Both the position numbers and the translations under genes were made by a program. Source: Arsenophonus sp052171895 (lineage in GTDB: Bacteria; Pseudomonadota; Gammaproteobacteria; Enterobacterales; Enterobacteriaceae). Taken from it: DNA of 64,000 nucleotides. Under the pieces are notes generated by a model. The model was given only the letters and a program-made list of their open reading frames with translations, did no database searches and was not told the DNA's origin. The stretch lies in the NCBI GenBank assembly GCA_052171895.1, contig JBQMRN010000001.1, positions 1 to 64,000 on the forward strand. The letters run 5' to 3'. Below, piece by piece: positions 53,859 through 64,000 of this stretch (position 1 is the first letter of the stretch; each line of letters begins with the position of its first letter).

Positions 53859-54167
53859 ATCATAAAATTTTTATCTGTTTATTATCTAATTTTATTGAGG
53901 GTTTGCTATTGGCTGATTACTGACTTTAAATCTATTTTTCATATAATAAAATTTAATTTTCGATAATATGATTTAACCGAGTATATTTACTAGAATAAGC
54001 TTATATATTGTTATATATACTGGTATAGAACATATTGATGAGAAAAGTATTTGACTGTCTGTAGATATCCTGTTCTTATCAATAATAAGCTCATATTTAG
54101 CAGAAAATTCTGTAATATATGTAAGGCTTGATATTAATATATACCTAAAAATATATGAGGAAAGAAC
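53859..54167. other. AT-rich gap after groEL
   Basis: Nothing recognisable; extremely AT-rich. It would hold the old yjeI promoter. Confidence 0.4.
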
Positions 54168-54420
54168 ATGCTAATTAAAGCATTGGTTGGTACCAAGGCA
54201 CCAGATCTCTTTATCTTGGCTGAAGCTTGTTCAATAACCAATAAAATTACTATCACAGATGAAAAGTTTGTTTTATTAATTTCTAGACTAAAAATGAATG
54301 TCAGCATTTAGGCTAAGTTAGCGGGCACTCACAAAGTAATTAACTAAACGGCGTAAATAATGAATCTAGTTCATTGCGTGTGGGCTAGAAGCTATTACTT
54401 TATGTAATAAAACTACTGAG
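54168..54420 (+). pseudogene. yjeI: YjeI-like DUF4156 lipoprotein, broken
   Basis: ATG 54168 has a good ribosome site (GAGGAAAG). The first 46 codons read MLIKALVGTKAPDLFILAEA with CSITN, where a lipobox LAGCS would be expected, then a stop. In the +1 frame ECQHLG-VSGHSQSN-LNG near 54293-54350 matches the ECQLIGTATGKQSNWLSGQ region of E. coli YjeI, and SSSLR follows. Position between groEL and epmB is that of yjeI. Lipobox damaged, two or more stops. Confidence 0.55.
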
Positions 54421-54597
54421 AGATAGGAGAAAATGTTTTTTATTCACCAATAGCTCGACGGAAACATTCCTCTCTCAAGTTTTATTCCTACTGACAGTAA
54501 AACTGATTGAATAAGTATTATAACTGTCCATAATTCATACTAAGCATTATCATGAATAATATAGGGTTTTTATAAAATATATCATTTAGGTAAATCA

Positions 54598-55620
54598 TTA
54601 TGATAATCGTAAATCAATTGGTATTTTACTCATCTTTCCCCCTATTTCTCTAGTTAATCTCGGTACCAGATAGCCTGAAATACAGGTAAGAAGTTCTTTC
54701 ATTATAATTCGAGCCTCTTCATCCGTTACCATAAAATGGGCTGCACCCTCGACTTTGTCTAATAAATGTAAATAATAAGGTATTATTCCATTTTCAAACA
54801 ATTTATTACTTAATTTAACTAAACAGTTAGGATTATCATTAACACCGCGCAAAAGTACACTTTGGTTTAATAAGGTAACACTTACCTGTTTTAGCTGTTC
54901 CATTGCGCGACTAAACTGGCTATCAATTTCGTTGGGATGGTTGATATGAGTCACCATAATAACCTGTAGTCGAGAAATATTAAAGCGCTGGCAAAGTGTT
55001 GTGGTAATGCGAGCAGGAATAACCACTGGTAATCGGCTATGGATTCTAAGCCGTTTGATATGAGAAATAGTTTCTAACTGTAACATTAGCCAATCTAACT
55101 CATGATCTTTTATCATCAAAGGATCACCTCCTGAAAAAATAACTTCATTAACCTCAGTATGCCGTTGAATGTAATTTAATGCAGTTTGCAAGTTTTGTTT
55201 GTTACCTTTATTTTTTTCATAAGGAAAGTGACGCCGAAAGCAGTAGCGGCAATTAACCGCACAACCGCCTTTCACTAATAGTAGGACGCGATCCTGATAT
55301 TTATGCAATAGCCCAGGAATTGGACTATTTTGTTCATTTACTGGGTCAGTTGAAAATGTTGGTGTAAGATTAAATTCAGATTTTACGGTAATAACTTGCC
55401 GTAAAAGGGGATCATTGGCATCACCTATACGCATTTTTGCAATAAAAGGATGGGGTACTCGCAGCGGAAATAAAGCACGAGCAGCACTTCCGGCACGCAA
55501 TTCCTGGTTATTTTCTAATGCCAGTAATCGTAGCAATTCATCAGGATCAGTGATAGCTTCTGCCAGTTGTTGTAGCCAGAGTTCTCTGGTATGGCTCTTT
55601 TGAGTTACAATATTAAACAT
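54598..55620 (-). CDS. epmB: EF-P beta-lysylation enzyme EpmB (lysine 2,3-aminomutase)
   Basis: Radical-SAM, PLP enzyme that makes (R)-beta-lysine for modification of elongation factor P. 340 residues (E. coli 342). The cluster-binding CxxxCxxC is Cys120, Cys124 and Cys127 in GGCAVNCRYCFRRHFPY; FSGGDPLM follows, and the PLP-site end PYYLHLLDKVEGAAHF is intact. Divergent from efp with 44 bases between the two starts, the standard arrangement. The partner ligase epmA is not in this window. Intact. Confidence 0.95.
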   Translation of the reverse strand: MFNIVTQKSHTRELWLQQLAEAITDPDELLRLLALENNQELRAGSAARALFPLRVPHPFIAKMRIGDANDPLLRQVITVKSEFNLTPTFSTDPVNEQNSPIPGLLHKYQDRVLLLVKGGCAVNCRYCFRRHFPYEKNKGNKQNLQTALNYIQRHTEVNEVIFSGGDPLMIKDHELDWLMLQLETISHIKRLRIHSRLPVVIPARITTTLCQRFNISRLQVIMVTHINHPNEIDSQFSRAMEQLKQVSVTLLNQSVLLRGVNDNPNCLVKLSNKLFENGIIPYYLHLLDKVEGAAHFMVTDEEARIIMKELLTCISGYLVPRLTREIGGKMSKIPIDLRLS

Positions 55621-55664
55621 TTTTTGGCTATACCATATTTACTTAAAAAATTTAGAGGATTTCT

Positions 55665-56231
55665 ATGGCTACATATAGTATCAATGAATTTCGCTCATGT
55701 CTTAAAATCATGTTAGATGGCGAGCCTTGTACAATTGTAGAAAGCGAATTTATCAAACCAGGCAAAGGACAAGCGTTTGCTCGCGTAAAGATCCGTAAAT
55801 TAATTTCTAATAAGTTTTTAGAAAAAACATTTAAGTCAACTGATTCGGTAGAAAGTGCTGATATTATGGATCTGAACTTGACTTATCTATACAATGATGG
55901 CAAGTTTTGGCATTTTATGAATAATGAAACTTTTGAGCAACTAGCTGCTGATAAAAAAGTACTTAATAATAATGCAAAATGGTTAATCGATCAAGCTGAT
56001 TGCATTGTTACATTATGGAATGGACAGCCTATTGCTATCGCACCACCGAATTTTGTTGAACTTGCAGTAGTTTATACCGATCCAGGTTTAAAAGGAGACA
56101 CCGCAGGTGCCGGTGGAAAACCAGCAACATTAAGTACGGGCGCAGTGGTAAAAGTTCCACTATTTGTTCAAATTGGTGAGGTAATTAAAGTTGATACCCG
56201 TTCTGGTGAATATATTTCTCGGGTGAAATAA
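55665..56231 (+). CDS. efp: Elongation factor P
   Basis: Relieves ribosomes stalled at runs of proline. 188 residues, the family length, three domains. The modified lysine is Lys34 in FIKPGKGQAFARVK, so the target of EpmA/EpmB is kept. LTYLYNDGKFWHFMNNETFE and the C-terminal GDTAGAGGKPATLSTGAVVK are normal. GAGGAT before ATG. Paired divergently with epmB; both intact, which argues that modification is still in use. Confidence 0.97.
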   Translation: MATYSINEFRSCLKIMLDGEPCTIVESEFIKPGKGQAFARVKIRKLISNKFLEKTFKSTDSVESADIMDLNLTYLYNDGKFWHFMNNETFEQLAADKKVLNNNAKWLIDQADCIVTLWNGQPIAIAPPNFVELAVVYTDPGLKGDTAGAGGKPATLSTGAVVKVPLFVQIGEVIKVDTRSGEYISRVK

Positions 56232-56319
56232 TATTTACCTAATCACCACTTTTAGTTGAAGGTTGTTTGTTAATAACGAATGAAGTGATAGAAGTGTTAT
56301 TTTAATAAAAATTAATAAT

Positions 56320-56346
56320 AACCTGAAAATTTCAGGCTATTTTTGT
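56320..56346 (+). terminator. Terminator after efp
   Basis: CCTGAAA, one base, TTTCAGG (56322-56336), then CTATTTTTG. The stem is 7 pairs with a very small loop in pure form (the real loop would use the AAAATTT middle), and the T-run starts two bases later. Likely but weaker than the groEL one. Confidence 0.65.
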
Positions 56347-56419
56347 TTCAGTGATATTCTCTATTATCTTAGTTATTAAGTATCTGTTTGCTATTAAGCC
56401 ATTGGTAATTTAGGGCTTG

Positions 56420-56579
56420 CGTGTCACTATCCAGGATAGATATAGTATGTTTTTATTAAATAATTCAGGTTTAACTTTGAAGAAATCTTTCATAGACTGC
56501 AATGGAATTTTACTACCCAATATTAATTGGGGTAAATTCCTGATTCTACAGACAAACATATCGATGCAGAGTGATCTCA
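56420..56579 (-). mobile_element. IS481-family 3' fragment cut by IS256 copy I
   Basis: The minus-strand reading ends QLILGSKIPLQSMKDFFKVK then PELFNKNI, the C-terminal end of the IS481 transposase at 44630-44740. The match stops at GATCTCAA (56573-56580), exactly where the IS256 repeat begins; in the 44590 copy the sequence continues GCTCTTGAGCAG. So IS256 copy I is inserted in, or truncates, this element. Confidence 0.75.
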
Positions 56580-58031
56580 AAGTTATTAGCAAATCTAGTG
56601 TATGGCGATCACAATGAAGGCTAGGTTCTACTCTATGATTCGTGAATCTGTTCTGCATCCTTAAATTTAAAATTGTTTAGTACCAAGATCACCAGGTCAA
56701 ATCTCCTTAACTTATTCCAGCTTTTCTGAGCAGACTGCAGGAGAGGACCTTAAATAGCATTGAAAGGGATATTTTCTTGAACTATAGTTCTTTTTGCATC
56801 AGGTTCATAGTCTTACTGTCGTAAAAGTCGATTAAATCGAATTCATGGTTCTTATTGACGCCAAGTGTGGTCTGACGAAAAGTTATAGAATATCAGTACT
56901 TCCTCTCGATCTTTCTCTAGCTTCTTCATCGCTTTAGGATACTTCGCTAAACCTTACTAACAAATATCAAGACCTTTATCAGCGCCATCACGGCTCCTCT
57001 CTCCCTGCTAGCGCGCTTCAAAAGCTTAGAGATTTAACTTTTTGGTTGCATGCCTTTGAGAATGAAACAAGCACCATTAGTTGTTTTGTGTACCTAACAG
57101 CGTTGCTACTGCTTCTCTGGAAATATTTTTGCCATCATTACATTCCAAAAACACATTCCAAAAACTAATGGAATCCTCTCACATAGCAAGCCTGGGAGAT
57201 ACACTTAAGCTTATACGCTCGTAGACCATTGAAAAAGTTAATCTCAGTTCGCTTCTAACTCTCGATAAGTATCTTCGCCAGCGCAACTAGCAACTAGCTC
57301 CTTATGTCCATGCTCAGTGACACTGATAATGACAAGCAGGGAAAGTTTGATCAGCTTCCATGATAGAACTGTCTATCCCATCGGCTAAGAAATAAACATA
57401 GCGTATATCCATTAAATTACACAGGGGACAGCGCATTAGCTCTGCTCTTCAATCCATTCCTGTTTTAGTCGGCTAATGCTACTGGCAGAGAGCCTATGTA
57501 TTTTTTATTAAAATCTCTACCAAAACTTTATGAAAATCGTCGCGATAGAGATGCCCCTCCCTCTCGTAGGTTACAGGAATTGGTAGTAACTCTTCGACGC
57601 TTTTTACACCCTTAAGATAAGGTGGTACCAACACGAGCTATTAAAGCATATTCCGTTCCGCTGCGATCCCTAATCTTATGGAGATTAATCTCAATATCGC
57701 CAATACCAGTCTGTATAGTTTGCTGTGATAAATAACCGTTACGGACGACGGATGATACATACCCATCGACAAAGCAGAGTTCAACATGTTGTGACAGCAT
57801 GGCTTCAAACCAAGCCTCAACGGCAGAATGACTATCAGATACCTGGCCCCATTGGCACCATTACGGATGAGTTCATGAAAAGGAATTACAAGTAACATCT
57901 AATTTTACGAATATCTGTAAGATACACTTTTCATGGCATCTCATCTCTATGATGATTAAAATTATTTATAAAATTAATCAGCAAAATAGACACCATCTTC
58001 AAAATCCAATCACAAGAAATTAGCATAATTT
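56580..58031 (-). mobile_element. IS256-family remnant, copy I
   Basis: Full-length decayed element, AAGTTATTAGCAAATCTAGTG at 56580 to AGCATAATTT at 58031. The minus-strand frame 57612-57800 carries VSSVVRNGYLSQQTIQTGIG then DIEINLHKIRDRSG, the N-terminal signature, and 57641-57898 the LIRNGAN-type start in another frame. No intact transposase. Confidence 0.88.
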
Positions 58032-58429
58032 ATATTAGATCTCTCTTTGATATCAAAAATAAAACTTTATTCAATTATTTAAGATTAAATTTTCATCTCA
58101 TCGAAACCATTAATAAACCTTAAAATCAGGCGATGATATACAATTAATTGGATTTGCTAGCTTTTATATTAAGCTAATCGCAGCCAGAGGAGATATGCAA
58201 TTCAAAAACAGGGGATAAGGTTATTGAAATAGGAGCAACTAATATACAGAGTTCAAAGTAAGTAAAGCTTTAAAGGAAGCAGTCAAATAATATAATCTAA
58301 AAGCATGTACAAATTAAAATACCTATACGGAACTTAATTCGATGAGTTTTAGATTAATATTTTTAACCCTGATCGAAACTGAACGATTTTAAAAAAATAA
58401 AATTGTTTATCAGAATTAGAAATTTTTTA
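58032..58429. other. Non-coding gap
   Basis: About 400 bases, AT-rich. A GAGGAGATATGC start-like sequence near 58186 opens only a few codons (MQFKNRG). No gene recognised. Confidence 0.4.
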
Positions 58430-59552
58430 AATTACTGATAAAAATTAACTGTCATATCTAATGTTAAAACAGCCTGTAATCGATTCTTAAGTTTTTTGAT
58501 GTAATTTTCGACTTATATTTTAGCAAAAAATTCTTGATTTGCTCGTAGAGCAATTTGTAGCCACCTCTCTATTTCAATTATTGTGCTTTCAAACAATCCT
58601 CTCTAGGCTAGATAATTCAATAAATAAAACAATCTACACCATAAAATCTAGTTACCTATCTTTTTAGTTGGCTGATATAAATATTTAGAGTTTGAATGTG
58701 GAATTCCCCTTACCAATAACTCTCTAATTATCCAACCTTATTAATCGATGGTAAATAATTTCATACTGCCTGGCAAAGGTTTTTTACCATTTAGCTCCAT
58801 TCGAGAAAAATATGGACTCTTTATCGATGATCGGGTCAAGAAAACCCTTAATATATTCTGTATTAAACTCTTTAAAATCTCATTGCTCATAATATAACAA
58901 CCCTGGCGATCTCAGGCCATTAAGACCGCAATTCGTTCTTTCTTTTTATCTCCTGTTCTCCTGCGTCTTCTAGGTTTCCTATGTTGGAATAAGCCTTCCA
59001 TTTAAAGAATTCATGAAAAATATTTCCTCAACTTCAATAATAACCAGTTACTGTATTTATGTTAGCTATCAGCGCTAAAGCAAGAAAACAATGATGCTAT
59101 CTAAACGCTGTTTTTAAATTAATACCTGTTTATTTCTCTGAGTCTCATAAAGTGAAGCTATTCAACATACAGATCGTAGATAACTAAATCATTTATCCTT
59201 GTGATGTAGTTTCGGTATAGGACTTCAAGTAAGATTGTTAAATGTTTTCCTGCAATTAAGGATTTTGCAATAAAATATCGGTGTAATCCTAATAAATGTC
59301 TCCAGCAAATAACATGTTCACTGTGATATATGGGCAGGCTAAAGTAGAATAAATTACTTCAATGCATGAATTGACATCATGCGACTGATTGTCACTGAGC
59401 TAACTAATGAGATGCAGCTTTACGACGTTGGGGAGGAAGTGAGGAAAGAGTCTCTTTCTGTATGACTCTTCGCTTTTTCATTGTAACCTTTGTATCAAAA
59501 ATCCTTTATTCAATAAAGGATTTCTACCAACAACACCTTTACTAACATAGCC
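58430..59552 (-). mobile_element. IS1595-family remnant
   Basis: The fullest IS1595 copy. On the minus strand, in order: CRKTFNNLT-type finger end, then PKLHHKDK-FSYLRS (about 59170-59240), KTAFR-HHCFLALALIANI (59060-59110), FNTEYIKGFLDPIIDKESIF and FSNGAKW-KTFARQYEIIYH (58760-58890, catalytic region), then K-HNN-NREVA near 58560. Stops in all frames. The outer end near 59552 (GGCTATGTTAGTAAAGGTGT) matches that of the fragment at 2737-3080. The C-terminal limit is uncertain. Confidence 0.75.
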
Positions 59553-60170
59553 AATTTTTTCATACAAAAAGAACAGTAACAAAAAATAAAGGCGCAAGAA
59601 AAGATAGAGTACGTTTTTATATGGCTGGATATTATAATGCCTAATATGTAATGAATAAATAGCATATTTAATATATGCCTATTTGTTTACCATAATTCAA
59701 TCTGATGCTGACAAACATTAAAGATATCAGATAAATGAAAAATTCACCAGCATCTCCCCATGATACTATATTTAGAGTGTGATATGAAAGTTGCTTTTAT
59801 GATTATCTGACCCAAGATGACGAATAAAGAGGTCTGTTGTTTTCTTAACAGTAGCGCCTACTAAAAAGTAACCGATGTAGGTAAAACTATATAGTGCTGA
59901 AATCTCTGTAACAATCTAATCCTTATCTAGAAGAGTTTAATCCATGAATCAACTTAATTTGCTAGAAGCATCATATCCGGCAAGGGGATATATACTAAGC
60001 TGAGCAGTATGGCTAATATAGTAAATTACGGTTTAATCCTTCTTACTGACGAACAACTCAAAGATTCTAATAGACTTAAACTAAAAGGTAACTGATAGGT
60101 TACTTCTATTTTTAAATCTTAAAAACAGAAACACAACATCACCGAGAAAATGTGAAGCCTAAACTGTCCT
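59553..60170. other. Unassigned stretch before the intron remnant
   Basis: No gene recognised. Short protein-like bits exist on the plus strand (near 59945: MNQLNLLEASYPARGYI) but stop quickly. AT-rich with no repeat shared with the rest of the window that I can see. Confidence 0.35.
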
Positions 60171-61230
60171 TCTCATTAAAGCGAAACATGGTAAGCCCTT
60201 ATTTTCTGCTGAAAGCAAAGTGAGACCCGGCGCCCCAACCCCACAGTAAGGTAAATTTATAGAAATACAGCTAAAGGATGATCGAGAAAGCTAATGTCAC
60301 TTTGTAACGAAGTGGATAGGGATTGCGTCTTAGACTACATTATCCCTCTTGAAAACTGGCAGACTTCAATCAGACTTTTCATCAGGAGATAGTTTTATAA
60401 ACATTCAATGGAGGAAAAGCAAATGAGGACATCTATTACAAAGAATGTTGCTGCATCCTTAGTTTCTTTCGAACCTATTGGACAAAATTCCATGAAGAAA
60501 GTGTTACAAAAAACCAAAAACCTTCAAACCAGTATCATTAAGGCAACAAAAGAAGGCAGATGGAACAAAGTTAAATCTTTACAACGTCTGTTTACGCACT
60601 TGTTTAGTGGGAAGAGGTTTCTTGTCACTAAACAAGTGACAGAAAATCGAAGCAAAAGAACGGCTGGAATAGACAAGAAAATATGGTTTACTCCAGGTTC
60701 AAAATATCCTTCAATTAAAATGCTTACATCTTATGGCTCATCCTAATCCATTAAGAAGGATTTATATCTATTAGCTCTAGAGCTTAGATTGGAAACTAAA
60801 GCAGATCCCCCATTCTTATGGCTTTCGTAATGGAAGGTTAACAGCAGGTGCTATTGAACAGTGTGTTTTACAGCATTAAATAAAAATAATACTGTAAGAT
60901 GACTCCTTAAAGCTGAATATAAAAGGGTACTTTGATAATATATTGCATGAGTGGCTGTTACAGAGCACATCCCCCTTAAGCATCTAATCTTAAAAAGATA
61001 AGTTAAAATGGAATAATTTTGAGAGGGGAAAGCTATTCCCTACTATGAATGGCACTCATCAAGGTCCTCTAATATCACAAGCACTTGCTAACTGGACTTT
61101 GGATGGATTATATAACAGGAACGACTACCTCAACCGTGTGATAAACGCCGATAGAATAACGGCAACAACACCAAACGAAAAATTAACCTTGTACGTTATC
61201 CTGATAAGTCCATCATAACTTAAGCGATAA
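60171..61230 (+). mobile_element. Group II intron remnant with reverse transcriptase
   Basis: A bacterial group II intron. 60216-60400 looks like its 5' RNA region (GTGAGACCCGGCGCC at 60222 on, then AGTGGATAGGGATTG); the ORF starts ATG 60408. Residues 1-112 are the RT N-terminal domain: KKVLQKTKNLQTSIIKATKE, GRWNKVKSLQRLFTHLFSGK, TENRSKRTAGIDKKIWFTPG. After a stop at 60744, further pieces are SYGFRNGRLTAGAIEQC (60818-60868), NIKGYFDNILHEWLL (60915-60962) and HQGPLISQALANWTLDGLY (61049-61112), then KINLVRYPDKSIIT at 61179-61220, where the catalytic YADD has become YPDK. Maturase and 3' RNA domains are not visible. Confidence 0.85.
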
Positions 61231-62334
61231 AAAAGAGTGGAAAATGAGAGTCTACCTCTCCACAGGGGTAGCCTTGATGTCCAGTGCCTCCCCAATCAAG
61301 AAAATGAGGTCTAACTTCGACTAGGTTCCCATTTTTTATCAGACCTATCAATATCTTTGATCTCTTGCTGATCGACGATTTTATTACCAGTTCACATATA
61401 TTAACCATACCGTCCAGCCTTTCTCCCTGTCTAGATTGACACTTGCAAGCATGCTTCTTTCTTATGGATTTTATACAATTTAAAACCTGACTAGGTTTTC
61501 CTGAAGAATCCCTTATAATAAATTATTACCAGTTCTGGATGGCTTCAGTAGGCTGCAGGCAACGAAACGGCTGATTTCTCTGCCATCCAAGGCCTGGGCG
61601 ATGATAAAACAATAAACTAAGCTACTTTCACATCGCACTTTAACCGATCTCCCTTATTTACAGACTATACTGATCACTGATAGCGCTCAATTAAAAATAA
61701 TAAAAATGATAAATACCTATTTCCTCCATCTTGTCAGCAAATGTTTTTCGTATTGAAACTAATAGTCTGATGGTCAGTTTTTACGACTGGAATCAGGTTG
61801 AAAATTTGTTGATGCCTGGAAAAATTCAGCTTCTCTATTGTTGATAATATGCTTTTCGAAAAAGGCTATGCCGCCAGAAACGTTTTCTAGAACATAGCAA
61901 CTAAAATACTTATTTCTTAGCTAAATATCGTCTACTGATGCAAGTAAAACTAATGAAAAGTAGAGTTATGGGCGAAAATACAGGGTAATATTTATCACCC
62001 GATACAAAAGCCAATTAGTGTAGTTTAGAGCCGCTCATAAATCCTTCACGTAACCCCTCATACTATATATACTTGACCTATTTTACAGACCTCTGACTCT
62101 ACCTGTACGCACCATGCCTGCACTATCAGAATGGGGAGGTTTTACATCGGTATTGAGGTTCTTGCTAAATATTACTCCATTGATCAACAACGTATTGCCG
62201 CTTTACCTGTTTGTAGTGTTATTTAAAAAAGAAATTAAAAATGAATTATTCCTGTCATGAAGTATCGGGGAAATTTTATCTCATTAAATTGCACAGTGCT
62301 TACCATCATGGGTAAGCAGGTTAACTACCATTAG
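61231..62334. other. Unassigned debris after the intron
   Basis: Fragments on both strands but nothing I can name. A minus-strand piece at 61220-61500 (IRKKHACKCQSRQGERLDGM, then SISKRSKILIGLIKNG and HFLDWGGTGHQGYPCGEVDS) is protein-like. 61860-62330 shows only short frames. Confidence 0.35.
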
Positions 62335-62470
62335 CTAGTTCCAGCTTTTCTGAGCAGACTCTGTAGTAGCTTAATAGCATTGAAAGATTGTTTTTCTTAA
62401 ACCACAGTTATTCACACATCGACTTTGTAGCCTCAGTATTGCAAAGCCGATTTAATCGGATTCCTCGTTC
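62335..62470 (-). mobile_element. IS256-family fragment, copy J, cut by IS91 copy 3
   Basis: CTAGTTCCAGCTTTTCTGAGCAGACTC through AAAGCCGATTTAATCGGATTCCTCGTTC is the 3' third of the transposase in minus orientation (compare copy B at 9607-9740). It stops at GTTC (62467-62470), and IS91 copy 3 begins at the next base; in other copies IS256 continues TTATTGACGCC here. Confidence 0.78.
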
Positions 62471-63870
62471 ATGGTTAGAAAATTAAATAGCTCTTTAACT
62501 AAAGACAAAAAGCTATCTCTTTTTACTAAAAGAAGATAAAATCGGTTTCGGTTCTATTATAAGTGAAAATTTCATCGGAGTGTGTATTTTTTAACCTATG
62601 CATTAATTTTAAAGATATTAACCTTAGCTTTAGCTTAATAAGCATCGTTTTTCTATTTTATGCATTTTTGATAATAACTCCTTTGCCTGTTTAGCAAGCT
62701 GAGCGTCGATAAAAATAGACTGTCACCACACAAAATGCATTTGTACAGATCTATACGCAGGAATCCGTTTATCAGAACTACGAACCTTCTATTTTTTGGT
62801 TTTTTCGCGAGCAGCGTCATCTCCAGCGCCTTATATACCTTCGGTAATAATATGCCTCGTTTACGATTCGACAAAAAATCATAGTAATGCACCATCTTAA
62901 AATACCTCGCCTGAATATATGGCTAATATAGCACTCGATCATTTCTTCCTACGTCAGGAAGTCTACTTCCAGTACTGCTTAGTCCGATAATCAGAGTAAT
63001 GATGTAAAAATTACCCTCCTCGGTATCTCGCAGTTTTAAGTCGGATACCGGGTGGAGTTTTATGTAGTTAGTAACGCCATAGATATTTCACGGTATTGCT
63101 ACACCCCTTTCATTTTTAGCGAACTACACTTTCCAGTAACATCCTTAATATGCCTTCAAGTAACACTGTCACTGCTTCCTAGCGAAGATATCCCTAAAGA
63201 ACAAGAGAAAGATTACTGGGATTTATCAGGTCATAGGCATAACTCAGTAGCCGTATGACATAGCCTTGCCAAATTTCTTCGACTATTTTAAAGAACAGCT
63301 CAACACCATACAGCATATTTAATATTCAGACCGCTACGAAAGACGGAGACATGAACATGCAGATGTTGATTGACTTGTCGACATAAGTATATAAAGCACA
63401 GAAGATACCAATTTCGATACTCTTTTTCATGCCAAGTTTAGCATAACGCGGTACGGTGAGGCGGCGCGAAACAGAGCATTGAATAGCGGCCATTTATTGT
63501 TGAAAAGCTCAAAAAAGATGAGGCATAATAAAAGTAATCTGTTGCCAGTTGCAATCGAGCAAAATATAAATCTGCTGTGCTAACCACACCTGCTAGGTAG
63601 CTTTAAAACTACATAAACTTACAGGCTTTTCAGTTACAGCTTTGGTAGAAAACGGCGCTAGGAACATTCAGGAAAGGTACAGCAGTAGCGCCAACGGATA
63701 CCAACAATGGCATAAAGTACCGCAATCAAGCATTCGCTTGACAGATAAACGGATCCAGAAGTTGGTATTTTCAGCGTGTTTTTCAAGAAAATTATTTCAG
63801 CCATCATTAATGATGAAAAGCAGTTTAGTTCCTCTCTGGAAGGATAACATCTAGGTAAATTACCCTCTAA
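62471..63870 (-). mobile_element. IS91-family remnant, copy 3
   Basis: Minus-strand IS91 element. Its 3' end ATGGTTAGAAAATTAAATAG starts at 62471 just inside GTTC. The transposase reads, from its N-terminus: FLKNTLKIPTSGSVYLSSE with LIAVLYAIVG-RWRYCCTFPEC (63660-63780), later HVHVSVFRSGLNIKYAV-like near 63330, WKV-FAK region, and the C-terminal YYDFLSNRKRGILLPKVYKA, EMTLLAKKPKNRRFV and FLRIDLYKCILCGDSLFL (62653-62895). One piece of 80 codons is still open. The 5' end near 63870 is not defined. Confidence 0.83.
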
Positions 63871-64000
63871 GTATCTTTTGGCAAAAAAAATAGAAATCAT
63901 CATCCTGTCCCGTGTCCCCCCCCCACATTTGTCAGATCTATAAGACAAGTTATCTTTGTATTTATCGCCAGAAGGCAAAAGAGACGAGGATTATCCCTAG
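63871..64000. other. Window end
   Basis: A minus-strand frame runs from 63978 into the IS91 copy 3 N-terminal region, but its first 40 or so residues (MPSGDKYKDNLSYRSDKCGG) have no match I recognise. A run of eleven C/T bases (CCCCCCCC core at 63918-63925) is unusual for this AT-rich DNA. The rest of IS256 copy J might lie beyond the window. Confidence 0.35.

Noticed and set aside
61220..61500. IS66-type transposase fragment
   Set aside because: The Lys/Cys-rich piece (RKKHACKC) only vaguely recalls IS66; no supporting motif before or after.
1..64000. tRNA or rRNA genes
   Set aside because: No T-loop consensus (GGTTCRANYCC) with a pairing acceptor stem was found by eye; the nearest match, near 50020, lies within aspA.

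Overview
The window looks like a piece of the chromosome of a gamma-proteobacterial insect endosymbiont (Enterobacterales, Morganellaceae/Arsenophonus-like; the genus is inferred) that is in the middle of genome decay. Single-copy genes still stand in the order familiar from enterobacteria (aroK-aroB-damX-dam-rpe-gph-trpS; diaA-dolP; lrhA-nuo; alr-dnaB-dusA; aspA/fxsA-groS-groL-yjeI-epmB/efp). They are AT-rich, and they are separated by wide stretches of broken genes and dead insertion sequences. Only about 14 genes (roughly a fifth of the bases) appear intact.

Layout. 1-3080: a pile-up of IS256, IS91 and IS1595 remnants. 3544-9361: the aroK-trpS cluster, intact except for gph. 9464-13997: IS256 copies around a lone intact sodA. 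14102-16761: diaA (broken), an IS110 remnant, and intact dolP. 17111-19195: nested IS256, IS91 and IS1595 fragments, including a 7-bp microsatellite. About 19650-26900: a decayed Mu-like prophage on the minus strand (MuA, MuB, DUF3164 and DUF3486/gp27 recognisable), visibly richer in GC than the host genes. 28282-35818: the remains of the complex I operon on the minus strand (nuoA, B, CD, I, J, K, L, M, N), all broken, with nuoD-to-nuoI removed by one deletion. 36431-37347: lrhA with two lesions. 38081-41700: unknown debris, IS91 and IS256. 42031-44558: intact alr and dnaB. 44590-49300: IS481 and IS256 remnants with a broken dusA. 49305-51600: broken aspA and fxsA. 51705-53858: intact groES-groEL with a clear sigma-32 promoter and a terminator. 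54168-56346: broken yjeI, intact epmB and efp. 56420-64000: IS481, IS256, IS1595, a group II intron RT remnant, and IS91.

What survives is chorismate synthesis (aroK, aroB), Dam methylation and division (dam, damX), the pentose phosphate pathway (rpe), tryptophanyl-tRNA charging (trpS), superoxide defence (sodA), outer-membrane upkeep (dolP), D-alanine supply (alr), replication (dnaB), chaperonin (groSL) and EF-P with its lysine aminomutase (efp, epmB). What is lost is complex I respiration, aspartase, the motility/nuo-linked regulator lrhA, the initiation cofactor diaA, phosphoglycolate phosphatase and a tRNA dihydrouridine synthase. None of the transposases or the intron RT can be read intact, which fits an old burst of mobile elements followed by silence. 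I found no tRNA, rRNA or CRISPR array, and no new intact multi-gene system. The most informative signals are how the elements are nested and where the deletions fall.
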